Source of the DNA: Phlebiopsis flavidoalba
Taxonomy: Eukaryota; Basidiomycota; Agaricomycetes; Polyporales; Phanerochaetaceae
Assembly: GCA_035772785.1 (NCBI GenBank)
Contig: JAOCPU010000077.1
Location: 42,732 to 106,731, forward strand
DNA: 64,000 nucleotides
Reading direction: 5' to 3'
Shown: positions 32,544 to 43,929 of the stretch, piece by piece
Layout of the letters: the number at the start of each line of letters is the position of its first letter
How positions within the stretch are numbered: position 1 is the first letter of the stretch
Notes under the pieces: model-generated
The model's database searches: none
The model's input: only the letters and a program-made list of their open reading frames with translations
What the model was told of the DNA's origin: nothing
Translations under genes and position numbers: made by a program

Positions 32544-35500
32544 TCATGGAACGGCGAGGAACCCAATATCTCTCCAATAACGAACCCACATTTGAGCATG
32601 CTCCTCGGACATCGGTTGAAGCTCTCTCATCGAAGGGCTTGAGTGCAGGAGTTTCTGTCGTTTCGTACACAAGATTCATGACTGCGCCGCTGGGGACCGT
32701 GCTCGGCATCTCTACGAAAACCGCGGAAGAAATCGAGAAGCTTCAAGGCGGCTATATTGGGATGATTATAAGTGTAGTTTAAAGTCTTTCGAAAACGCAG
32801 CCATTCGAGCTCACTATGTTCAGAATGTCTGTTGGTGTAGGGTCAATCGCCCGTCGTTCCAGCTTTGGCGAGCCATTCCGCATATTGGCATCTATGGGTA
32901 CGCCATGTCCGACTTCAGCCTGGCCTGGCCGCCGGCAAGGATAGGAGCCAGTCAGTCGGGCTTGAGGGTGCGAAACGTTGACCAATGCAGGAAGTAGGTT
33001 CTTCAGAGCACACCCATCGACATATGCGTGTCCGATTAGCGTCGAGAGGCACCCATGGGACGGGCTAGTAAGAGGCCATTCAGTTCATAGCATCGAAGCG
33101 AAATTATATAGTCGACATGACATACTCCCTCCATGGACGGGAGACATCCTATTGCGACACTCGAACTTGACCAGGATGGGCATCCACTCTGTCGTACCCC
33201 GACGCTCCTGTTGCTTTTTTTTGGTCCACATGCCTGTCCCATTCGGACAAGCGGTGGCGTTGATACCTTTCGTACGAGCTACGTCCAAAATCTAACATGC
33301 GTTGGTCAAAAAGATTGTACCTCAATAAGAGTGCCTTTTCTTACCTGTTCCACGACATATTTGGAGGCGGTGTAGCGCCAAATCAGCAGCAATTGTGGGA
33401 TCTGGTAAGGGGCGTTCTGGTACTGGACCGAGCGGCAGAGTCCCAGTTGTGTTCGCGATGCCGATGGACGAGGTGATGAGGGAGGCGCATCGGGTAACGG
33501 GCCTGGGCACTGATGTCGATCAACTTTTGCGTACGTGCCTGCGATCTGGTCCTCGAATGCCGACAGAGATAAATTGAAGTTCCGCGTCCAGGCGGGTTGT
33601 GGATGACGTGAGTTGATGGAATCTACAAATCTGCAAAAAAAAAAAAAAAAACCATTCTTTCAGGTCTTTCCATATGTACAGTCACGGTCAAAGATATTTA
33701 TCCCTCAGAATACAGGCCTTTGTCCAGCCCGAAGTTCTCCTTCGTGATGTCCCTCCCGCGAGTGAAACAAACTTGAAGTCGTCCAAATATCCCGCGGGTA
33801 GCTTTCTTTCGACGAACGCTTTCTTCATTCTAACCGAAAGGATCGGACGAAGGTCGGTTCAGAGCATACACCTTAACCCACTCGCGGCTCAGCCAGAAGA
33901 GACGCTATGATATGCGAGCCAATGTTCCCCGTGGAGCCAGTGAGTAGTACTACCACACGGACCGTCGACCGCCTGGACACGTTCACTGTTGGGTGATGGC
34001 AGTATTTGCTGTGTATTTACCGATCATGGCCCTCATCTCAGCCGCTCGAAGTTTGAGTTGTTCATCCTTGGAGGAAGCAGGGAAGAGAATTGACCACCGT
34101 ATCTAGCGCACGCGCGAGCGTCCGAATGGTTGAATTTTCGAATATGATGTTGGACGAAACGTTCTGCGCGGCCTCTCTCAGAGACGACACGCGTAGGGCG
34201 CCGATAAATCCTTTTGCGAAAGAAGGTGGCGCTAAGACTAATAACGGCGGGTAAGTACTCGGCACTCAGAACCTGAGCTCAATTAGAAGGTGGCTCACCT
34301 ATCGAACCCGTGTTGAAAGAGATCTGTAGTAGGGGACAAAGTCGCACCGTGATCGACCAGGGTCTCCGCTTGTTCTAGTAGCCAAGCTTCCAGATCATCC
34401 GCAGTCCACGTATTCGGGTGGAATGAGGCCTTCTATGTTCGTACTTTCAGCTACAGTATTGTATACCTTGGCAAGATTGTGAGCTCTTTGGTGCGAAAGA
34501 TGAATGCTTCACCCGTGCTTACAATGCTTCTATCTCGCTAGCGTATGCTGCCAACGCTTGCTTAACGTATTACAGTTCCTTTTCCAGCGCGAGGTAGCGG
34601 TTTCGCGGAATCGGTGACGAGAATCATTTCCTTGAAAATTTTGGCGAATCCAGGAGCTGCCGCGTTCGCTGTTTCTACTATTGGCCTGTCGCAGATATCG
34701 TCAAGAACATAACCAAGTTGATAATGATAAAACACACACCAAATCTGGTTTCTATAAGTAGCTAAAGAGTTATGGTCTGACGGGTCGATTGTGTATTGAT
34801 CGCGAGGCTCTACGAGTACGCCGGGTTGTTCGCGTTCGCGGCTCAAACATGACGCACCCTGCAACGAGAGCGCTAGCAGAGATGAGGGATTCTTGAGGTA
34901 TTGGCACGATTTTCTCGCCTATACCCCAGTTGAACGATATGATTAAGATGATCGATCGCGACGACTACCCACCAGTACTGAGCGTGATGACGTCATCCTT
35001 GCAGTCCGGACTCTAGTGGCTCTATGAGTTAAGCCCGTTCAGGATTGCTGAGAAACATACATGGTCCAGAGATGTGGTTTCTTGGGATGAGGACGGAACA
35101 AGTCCGAGGTTGCGTACGCTTTCTCCCCCGGGACATTGTACCACCGCCAAATGATACTTGTCTATTTCCTACCCATGACGTCAGTAAAGCCATCAACTCT
35201 GAGATATTTAGACGTAAGACGAAGACGAAGACAACGAGTTCATACGTCCCATCCCCCTGATCCTCGAATCTGACATTCGAGGTCTCTTTGAATCGGAACC
35301 AGTACCAATCGTCGTCGCGTGGGATTTGGTCCCCACGGTAGCATTGGATTCCCGAATTCGGTGCCACCATAGCCGTTGCACAGGGGCACACCGGCTTTTA
35401 CCAGCTTATCACCCACGGAGAAGGAGAGTGGACCGCCACCATAAACCTGTATCCATGCGAGGGTGTCGGATGAAATCACATGATAGGAGCTCATAACTCA

Positions 35501-36647
35501 CGAGGATTGTTAGCGTTTTGAGATACGAGATAACCTCCGGAGAGTGCGACCAAGCCTATTTCGCGTGAGCGCATGAATTTGACCGTGGGAGCCCGGAATC
35601 GTACCTCTACATATGAGGGTAATGCGAGTAATGCTGTACAATTCGTCGCCTTTGCGACCTCGTACTACGTTCTGCGGATGCGGGATGACAGGGGAGGGGG
35701 CGGGATATTGTGGCGGATACACGACCACTTCGCGTCCCACCGCAAGCGGATATGTAAGTGTTGTAGAAGCAAATCCCATGCCGTGGAAAGTAGGGAGGCC
35801 CATCGCGCCGTAGCGAACGGAGCTCGAGCTACCGAAGACATCTGCACCATCTCTGTGAAAACCCATTTTGGTAGAAGTCAAGAAGCACAAAGCAGCAAAT
35901 ACGCACTGAATCCCGACCATTGGAGTACGAACGTTCCTACGCGTACAAGGCGATAGACTTCGGATGTCCAGTCGACCCTGAGGAGTAGAAGGTACAGCGC
36001 CGGAGACTGCATACCCACCGGGAGGGCGCACGGAGGGTACGGGTCGACATCGCTTGTGTGCCCATTTGAAATATCCTGTGCAAGGTGAGGAAAGACGTCC
36101 AATAAATTAGGCAGATTGTTGATGTGAAGTTTGACACCCTGAGTCGCCATGTCGGATTGAACTTGATATACCAATGGCATGGTTGACGCTTAGTGCTCAG
36201 AATGTGATGACAGGAAGAAGAGTTCAGCATGTTTGTACAACGCCTTGGGGGGAATTTCGTGGCGACATAGGATAGAGGCTGCAAATGCGCACCGGTCATT
36301 GTGAAATTTGATTCAACGCAAGAAAGAAAACATACAACAAATCCACCTGGCTCTCATGAGCCCGAGCACCACCGCCACATACAAGATAGTGTCCGTGTTC
36401 CAGCAACAGCGCAATCACTTCGCCTTCGGGTCCTGTCCTTCCTGGGCGCATGATATGGGCGACTCGATTGACTAGCCAACACCCTGGAGGACCATTTCTG
36501 TGCGTATGATATCTCTGAGGCCACGCCATCGGTTTCTTGGAGGGGTACATGAGCCATGGCAAGTGGGGATGGTTCGTAGCATAGAAGTCAGCGAACATCT
36601 GGAAGTGTAGGGAGGGACCCGTCCAGAGGTGCGCGTGGGTTTGCCAT
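32544..36647 (-). CDS. NRPS-like adenylate-forming reductase (A-T-R)
   Basis: Alpha-aminoadipate-reductase-like enzyme: it activates a carboxylic acid as AMP ester, loads it on a carrier domain and releases it as aldehyde with NADPH. The likely start is ATG 36647 (MANPRAPLDGSLPTLPDV), followed by FADFYATNHPHLPWLMYP. The adenylation domain shows SSGSTGHPKSI (about 35960), GGGPLSFSVGDKLVKAGV, YGGTEFG (about 35370) and REREQPGVLVEPR (about 34800-34840). The carrier has DLFQHGFDS with the phosphopantetheine Ser codon split by intron 34238-34298, then LSATFFRKRI. The reductase has LLTGSTGNIGSHI (about 33920), ENFGLDKGLY, IAADL, YTASKYVVEQ (about 33360), TEWMPILVK, DPTPTDI (about 32840) and HAQMWVRYWRDIGFL with stop at 32544. 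Several one-base insertions break the frame (for example 34206-34208 and 36393-36394). Substrate cannot be inferred. Usual family length is about 1000 residues. Confidence 0.8.
33635..33651. repeat. Poly(A) tract (poly-T on coding strand), 17 bases
   Basis: On the minus strand this is T17 directly followed by GCAG. It sits where an intron 3' end is expected in the reductase domain of the NRPS-like gene, so it looks like an extreme polypyrimidine tract. Confidence 0.7.
34238..34298 (-). other. Intron splitting the phosphopantetheine-site serine codon
   Basis: GTGAGC...TTATTAG, 61 bp. Splicing joins GFD-AG to T-CTTAGC, giving GFDSLSATFF, the carrier-domain attachment motif. Confidence 0.75.
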
Positions 36648-37392
36648 TGTCGTCGACTCCGAGGAACGTGAGAGACACGGTTTTCATGTGTGCATTTGCG
36701 ACTAAGTAAGAACTTATATGTCTTACAGCGTCCCACTATGCTGGTTCACGGAGGAACGAGAAAGAGACCAATTGAAAGAATCCTGGCAATCTTCCCACGG
36801 ACATGTACGTCCGTGTGCCGGTCATGGAGGTAATACGCTCAAGAGATGTATAGGGTGAAGAGTAAGACATGCTGTGATTCCTGGTAAACTTGCACACCTC
36901 TTCACTGAACGTCTATGCTGAGAGGAAAGTTATAACTTGACCGTTATATGAGCATTTTCGTATATAACATAGTTTCGAGTCTACGTACCGCGGGTGTGCA
37001 ATTCTAAGGCCGATGATACCTTTCAGGCATATAACGTAAGGCTCTGGAAACACTGTGAGCAAAAGGTTTCAACTTGAACAATCGTGATGATGGCGCGATG
37101 AACCCGCCGCGCCACCCTAGTAGTACATTACGTAATAGAGTCTGTCCACATGGTCACAGACAGCGCAGACGTGACGCGTGATGGGTCACATCGTTTCACC
37201 GGGACTCGGAGTGCCAAACCTTGACCACCACTATTGGCCTCCTCGAGTAGGTTCGTTTTGCGAAAGCTATAAACTTTCGAAATGCTGATTTATTATTTAG
37301 AAGGATGGTAAAATGATCGCATTTTTGCGGCTCTACTCGTCAGCATCCAATATTAAGGCTTCAAAGAATAGAAGGGCACTGTACGCGTTGAC

Positions 37393-37786
37393 ATGACCAA
37401 GAGCTTCCTGTCTATTATCATTGTCTTGCTGGCATACCCTCTTACAATTTCTGTTTTGCGCACTAGTTCTCTGCAAAGTGTCTTGCGGCTAATTGAGCCA
37501 TGTGCAACGCCATTCAAATTCACAAGCGAGGACGGCTTCAGTGATATTCGAGACTGTGCATCAATCGTTGCCGCGAAAGTTGGAAAAATGTGAGCGCAGT
37601 TCTTAAATTCCGTCTTTGCTTGCTATAACCCATTTATGGCTCGTACGCTACCCCATTTGTGACTCAATACGCCGCGCTGACCACATTTTCAGCCGGATGA
37701 CCCCATCGATAATCTTAGCAACGGTCGGGGCTTTCATCCAGTGGGTACGAGAACATTTTACGTTCTATACGAGCTGTTCGGCGTAA
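37393..37786 (+). CDS. Putative two-exon small membrane protein
   Basis: Exon 37393-37589 encodes a hydrophobic N-terminus (MTKSFLSIIIVLLAYPLTIS). The intron 37590-37692 (GTGAGC...TTTTCAG) leads to a second exon reading RMTPSIILATVGAFIQW and a stop at 37784. RMTPS..L...GAFI vaguely resembles the segment preceding the catalytic part of isoprenylcysteine methyltransferases, but the following motifs are absent. Unknown or truncated. Confidence 0.25.
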
Positions 37787-37960
37787 GGGAGCTCCTCTGT
37801 GCCGAAATGCATGCCTGGCTCTTTCCAGGTCATGCCACCGAAATTTGGCGCTGCGTACTGTGTATTAAATCTCTCAGCCTCCCAGCCTGTCTGCCTCAGA
37901 ATCCCCCATCTCCATTTATCTTCACCTCCATCTCAAAGGACTTCCACGCATTACACCTCA

Positions 37961-38796
37961 ATGGCCGCTATTGTACTTGAGCCTGGCGTCTGTGGGTCAT
38001 CGTGCTTCGCTCTTCTGCTCCTGTACCCCCTGTCTCACCGGAAAGATAGACTTCATCCAGAATCTGGGTACAGGGACCGTCGTTGATCTTGAAAAAGGCA
38101 AGTCTGAACCTCAGCTTTGATAAGTCTTCTCGCAGTCTCTTACTACGACTGCCCACAGACTCTGGCCAACCCAGGTACTCAATTTCAGTAGTAGTCTCAA
38201 CAGCGAGCTCATTATTCAATACAGGCACAAAATTCAAGGGTATCAGAAGCGCGAGCTCAATGACTACGGGGTCTCCGCCCAACTCTGGATAGTATACCAG
38301 GTTGATGGCACTCAGGACGTCTACAAGATTCGCAACGCCGGTAGCCGCACCTACATGGACCTCACCGATGGTAAGGGGGAATAGTTCCACTTGCGCACAG
38401 TTCACACGTGTATGATTGATTTTTCTCACTTACGGGGAACGCCGCGAACGACAAACTCCTATTGTAGGCAATCCCGGAACGACAGCGAGTCTCAGAAGTG
38501 GGTGATCACCCGCAACGACGCGAACACCGCTTACGTCATCCGTAACGTCGCCTCCGGCAGTGAGTGCACCTGTATTGTCCTTTCTAAACGCCAGCTTACA
38601 ATATGGTTTTGAAATTCTCCATCTTTTTCGTCGATTTGCTCGGCGGGTACGTACTAATTCTTGGTGTCCTGTTCTCATGCTTGAGACTGACGTCTTGATA
38701 GCAATGCGGCCAATGGTACTCGCATCAACGGGTGGACTGGCAGCGGCCCCCTCTACCACAAACTCCCATCAGCTCTGGCTCATCGAGCGCGCTTGA
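37961..38796 (+). CDS. Ricin-B-fold (R-type) lectin
   Basis: Fungal beta-trefoil lectin, usually cytosolic and sugar-binding, often involved in defence. ATG 37961 gives MAAIVLEPG. After an intron come IQNLGTGTVVDLEKGKSE (about 38060-38110), then GYQKRELNDYGVSAQLW (about 38242), YQVDGTQDVYKIRNAGSRTY (about 38295-38350) and MDLTDG before a donor GTAAGG. The next repeats read WVITRNDANTAYVIRNVASG (about 38500-38560), NAANGTRINGWTGSGP (about 38703) and SHQLWLIERA with stop at 38794. Three repeats with VDL/MDL and QLW/QKW signatures define the fold. One extra C in the run 38747-38751 shifts the last frame. Exon borders in the middle are only approximate. Confidence 0.7.
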
Positions 38797-39106
38797 GCGA
38801 TTGTTAGGGATCTTGCTACAAATGGTATGGTAACGGTGTCGGCCCCCCCGGATAAGGCGATTTGTACAACAAATGTTCTATACACATGAATTCACGAAAT
38901 ATATCGGATCATTGCGTCGAATTGATTGTGTACATGTGACGGCTGGTTTATCGTGTCTAAAAGGTTACATTGGATCCTCTCGTCTATGTGATGCCGGAGC
39001 CTATCTCTCGCGCAACAAAACTGAGTACGACCAGAAGTTTGGTCGACAAGCTACTCGTGAAGATCTTGCTGTCATTTTCGGCGCGCCTAAAATCTTCCAT
39101 AACTTT
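38797..39106. other. Spacer between the lectin and the flavin monooxygenase
   Basis: An open frame starting at 38873 on the plus strand runs into the monooxygenase on the other strand. It shows no family motif and is probably a chance frame. Confidence 0.3.
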
Positions 39107-41648
39107 TCAGGAGGCGTACGCAGCCGCGTTGACTGTCAAGTAAAAAGCCATGGGTATTACTCCCATAATCACATTCCTAAGAAACCTCTTCCGGTAATGG
39201 TATCCCATATTTCCGTCTTGATCACCTTGGGGAGCGATAGGTGAAGCGGAACGGGTCCCACAAGGCGGTAGAACACTGTGAACGCCGCTCCGAAGCTACA
39301 CGGAGATAGGAGACGTATTTGTCAAGCGCAAACTTGCCAGAGAAGAACGGCCACGTACCAGTAGCAGACTAAGACATGGGTTCCATACTCCCTCCATAAT
39401 TCCCACAATCCGGGGGCAGCACCGATATCCTTGGCAAGTGTGCTTACATACGTCGAGTGGTCGACGCCGTACTTGATTCTCGGCCGTCTCCCTGACAAGC
39501 AAATGGTAATGTGGTGGCGGCAGCGGTCTTTTAAGCTGTCCTTTGAGAAGCGAGATCCAGAGAAAACGCCTGCATCTCTGCGATGGGTGGGATAGCACCT
39601 GATACACTATCAGATACCCCACACATAGCATGAAATTCACAAAGCTCACCGACACCAGGCCGAACAAAACCAATGAATGCGACACTCTCGTCTCCCTCCT
39701 TGACGATATTCCGGATGTTCGCGTCGGCAGGTGTTCCGTAATTACCGGCTTTGTCCAAGAAGTCGAAGTCCTGAGTGTAACCAGTTGCAAATATAACAGT
39801 GTCTGGCTTGACATTCCCTATCCCTCATACGCAGAGCATCCTTACGCTTGCTTCTCAGGAAATACCGCCCGAACCATCGGGCAAGAAATGTGATGGGAAC
39901 GGCGCGAGATCGACGACAAAATCGGTTTGCGGCGGTGAATCTTCTGGTGGATCGATGTACCAGCGAGATATGGTCGAGCCACGACGAGCGGTTCCGTAAG
40001 GACGGTTGATGTAAGGCATTGCCTTATGCGACTGCCAATGGAAGGTCTATTAGTAGGCTGTACCCGTAGTAAAAGTGTAGCCGGACTTTATTCAAAAAGA
40101 CATAGGCACGACCAAGTCGCTCAGGTTCTAGCTCACCGACCTACACAGTAGATTTAGTATGGTGATTACTTGTTTGAAAATGAAAGGTAGTACATACCCA
40201 TTGGTTGCAGCCCGCTTGTGTTCCTGCATCAGGTTTTTCTAAGTTTTCGAGCGAAATTATTAAGACAACTAAAGACGGCTCACCAGTCAAAATCCAAAGG
40301 TACTCGTTTGATGACAAAGTCAGAGATGCTAGTACGAATTTCAAAGAAATTCCAAACCGATGAATAGAGTAGTTGCTTACAACCATCGTATATGTGACGG
40401 GCCGCTACCCGGAATGCTGAGTGAAAGAAGCGTCCAATTAGCTCTTGAGTAGCGTGCACTCTGGAAGTACAAGGTTGCCTACCACATAAGCTGTCTCTGC
40501 GAGATTGGTGATGAGTGAGTGTCTATTGGTACCAAATGATAGTGGACAGAGTCTTTGACTCAAATTTAAAGCCTAGGAACTCAAAATCATTCTGCCAATC
40601 TTAAATATGACATTATTCTTTTTTCGAGAAAAAAGCGACGTACCAGCGCCTTGGGAAAGGAGAGGAACCTACGACATCGTTGGCGCCATTAAGAGGGACT
40701 TGATGACTGAGTGGTATAATTCACACATACCCTTGCGCGAGTCAATACATAGCACATACTTCCTTCGCACCGGCTTTGGCGGCTTCGTAGTAGGCAAGGT
40801 CCATGCCCGTTTCCCCCGTCCCGAGGATCATGACGCGCCTCCCGGCAAGCTGGTCTCGCGACTTATACTCATGGGAGTGGTACACTGCTGGTACTACGCC
40901 CCCGGGCCTCTCACCTTGTTCGTATTTGGTCTCGTCACGCGCCGCTCAATTCCGGTATTGTCGGTATCGAGGGGTATGACGTGAAGACCGGAGCATACGG
41001 CGACGTATTGTCGCCCTTATGGTCCTTGGAGCTGGTAGGTAGGAATGAGCCAAATCGTCGTATGGAATCAGACGAGCATACTTACGCTTGTCCATTCAGT
41101 CCCTTGAGATGACTTTTGGACATAGGTAATGAGATGACCTCCTGCGACGGTATCTCGCGAAACATTTACGACTTTGGGTGTTCAAGTGGATGCGTGGCCA
41201 CAATAACAAAAGTGATCAGCGTATTCACGCAGGTAATCGACATATTCCTGTAAATCACATCATTGCCGCACTCTACTTAAGTGTGAGACGCAAACTTACG
41301 GCCAACGTCATCATGGTCAACATGATCTAACGGTAAGCGCGAAAAGGTCAGAAAACGATGTCAGTTGTTTACTCGAGACCAAGTTCGAGTTCTGGATGCA
41401 TGAGTGAGTTCTACGGTCAAATCTTTCTCCGAAGTTATCAAAATCCCACTCATAAGAGCGGTATCTGAAAGTCCCGCCAATATCGTCCTCTTGCTCGAAG
41501 ATAATGGGGTCAAAAGGATGCTCTCCGGGTGTTGCAGCTCAATTAGCGATTTACAAGTGACTAAACCTGCGGGGGGCCCGCTCCAATTACGACGATGGTT
41601 TGCTTAGAGGAGTCATTCGAAGGAATATAAGAAGAGGGGTTCTGGCAT
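39107..41648 (-). CDS. FAD-dependent flavin-containing monooxygenase
   Basis: Class B-type monooxygenase that uses NADPH and O2 to oxygenate soft nucleophiles or ketones. Segments in order: SSKQTIVVIGAGP (FAD GxGxxG, about 41580), LVTCKSLIELQHP, AVCSGLHVIP (about 40990), YKSRDQLAGRRVMILGTGET (about 40810-40870) with the NADPH-site GTGETGMDLAY, ATGY-like then FDFLDKAGNYGTPAD (about 39740), VAFIGFVRPGVGE, AIPPIAEMQA (about 39560), STLAKDIGAAPGLWELWREY (about 39380-39450), FGAAFTVFYRLVGP (about 39285) and a hydrophobic C-terminus with stop at 39107. The probable start at 41648 gives MQNPSSYIPSN once an extra C (41644-41645) is allowed. Further frame breaks occur, including a C run in the GAGP codons. 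It lies 2.5 kb from the NRPS-like gene on the same strand. Confidence 0.8.
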
Positions 41649-42501
41649 TCTGTGTTCTGCGTTATCTTATAGGCCGATGGACCAACGAGATCTGAGACCA
41701 ATCTGAGACACGCGTCGCATGTACTGCGTGACAGCCACAGTAACACGGGAGCCGCTGTGACCTGAGTCAGTGATCTCCGTCACAGGTGGTCGCGCAGCAC
41801 GCTCTGTCACGCTTTTGAAGACTTCCACCACACTTGTGCACCCACTGTACCTTCATTCACCCGCAAGACATTTTTGTCTTTCGGGGGACTCACTATACCT
41901 TACGTCTAAATGCTAGCCTTCGCTTCTATCTGAAATAGGATCACGTCACGGAAAAGTACGCTTAAAATACAGCAATAACAGCGTAGCTCAAGATCAACGC
42001 GGTTTCATTCCATATAATAGTGAACGTGAGCACTTTTCCTTTCTTTTACGGCAATTATGAAGAATACTGAGTTGAAAAGGTGCTGTAGTAATACTTACAA
42101 AGATGACACGGCAAAATCTGTGTATTCCGTTGAGGCTAATGATATCGAATCTCCAGATTCCACCACACCGGAAACGTTGTCTTGAGTCAATGCTTGCCTG
42201 TAGGTTTGACTTGCCTCGTGTAGCGTGTATTGGGAGGGGCTTGTAATGGACAGCATCGTTGAGGATATTATGGACAGGATGCATTGTTATCGAAAAGGTG
42301 CGTATGCGTAATCTGATAGTCGCACTTTGGCTCATAATCTTATAGTGCTTCACACAATTTCGACGGTGTTCTTGAATCTATCACCCTTCTCGTTTGTAGA
42401 TGAATATGTTTCCTCATATCTATCTAACGCGGTTCCCACCGCTCATTATCACCATTGCAGTGAGTTCTTCTAGACGACCCATAATCTCTATCGATGCGAT
42501 T

Positions 42502-42939
42502 TCAGTCCGCTGGCAAAGGCACCCCGCTCCGGCCATCTGTGCGGACTCTACCTCCAGCAAACAATCTATCGACACGCAACATCGGCGAATTCTCTCCCCT
42601 GATAGGGCCCGTCCGAGCTCTCCCTGCACTGCTAGTGAATCCGCCAATCATGTACTCATAAAGATATTGCCTTGATGCGTAGTCAACTTGTTGCGCGAGT
42701 TCCCACCGTTTTGCCGCGCATATATGCTCCATCGGAAGAAGTTCTAAATCAATGAGCTCATTCGCCCGTCGAAGTCGGATGTCATGGTATGACTCTCGCA
42801 GGCCACAACTACGCGGATATCCCTGGCCAATATGACCGATGGCATGATAAAGAGCGAGCTCAATCTTTAGTACCCTCCCGTGAGGTCGTGCAGAATTTGA
42901 AAGGCTCGACTGTGTGTCAATAAGCTTTGTAACGAACGC
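42502..42939 (-). CDS. Open frame without ATG, unknown protein (145 aa)
   Basis: Uninterrupted 145-codon minus-strand frame bounded by stops; the first usable ATG is internal. The protein-like part reads LKIELALYHAIGHIGQGY, DIRLRRANELIDLE, AAKRWELAQQVDYASRQYLY. Likely an exon of a gene whose other exons I could not join, possibly further upstream to about 43440. No family recognised. Confidence 0.35.
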   Translation of the reverse strand, partial: AFVTKLIDTQSSLSNSARPHGRVLKIELALYHAIGHIGQGYPRSCGLRESYHDIRLRRANELIDLELLPMEHICAAKRWELAQQVDYASRQYLYEYMIGGFTSSAGRARTGPIRGENSPMLRVDRLFAGGRVRTDGRSGVPLPAD

Positions 42940-43929
42940 TTACTTCTGAGCTTCATAGCATGTCTCGGCTGATCCAGTAATTTATGGAGATTCTAGGCGA
43001 TACACATGCGTTGTCACGACATTGGATCCCAGTGTTACAACTTGAGGCGCGACTATATGCCTGAGACCTCAAAGCCGAGCCTGGGGTATGAGATCTGTGA
43101 TCAGAGGGGCCGGGTGCACGTCGCCGGGTCCCGCGCACATGAGGACCTTTACGTCGTGTTTGTAGGAGATTCCGTCATGTAAGAACCATTTACAAGTAAA
43201 AGCCGCCGTTTGCTATGGATCAACACCCAAATTTTCTTTGAGAAATATCGACATTGTATTCAAAAACATATTCGTATTCGAGGTCCCGTTTTGGTATCCC
43301 CGCCGTTCCGAAGCGCCTGCCGGGGGTGGCATCGGCGCTACATTCGGCATGGCTCCCCCACTTCTCGAATTGTACAATATTTCAGGCCGCACAACGACTC
43401 TGTGCTGGAGTAGAGAATTGTTAGCTCCATAGGGCAAGCGTAGAATATTTATGTCTAGGATTCCCCATGGAGGAATCCGCCGAGCATTTTCCGGCCACCG
43501 CCGCTCTCGTGGCCTAATAAGCGCCAATTACCCCTAATCTGGCCTGGATTCCCACCGTCACGGCTAAGTCACGCAAACCACAACTTAGGTCTTCCCTCTC
43601 TACCTACCCACTTAAACTCTCTGCCCCACCAACTTCATCTCTAGAAGTTTCTTAATCCGCCTTGTTTTTAGCGTCATTTCCCACGCTATTATTCTTAGCA
43701 CCTTTATTCATCATTATAGGCCACTAATACGCTCAACATCGTTGAGATCATCATCCGTGGTATAGAAACAGTGCGGTATGTACTTTCTTTATGTCTTCCA
43801 TAGATTTTCTTCGGCTTGGTTCATGTCTTAAATTCATGTATAACAACTTTCATGTATTCTATGTTCATATTTCTTACCTTTCTTCGTACTTCTCTTTTGC
43901 TGAACATTACTAACGTTGCACTAACCCAG
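42940..43929. other. Region upstream of the deacetylase, no clear gene
   Basis: Contains short open frames on both strands (for example 43213-43527 minus) without motif. The last 300 bases are pyrimidine-rich and probably hold the promoter and 5' leader of the deacetylase. Confidence 0.3.

Noticed and set aside
38873..39244. 123-codon plus-strand frame after the lectin
   Set aside because: Its second half is antisense to the conserved C-terminus of the flavin monooxygenase.
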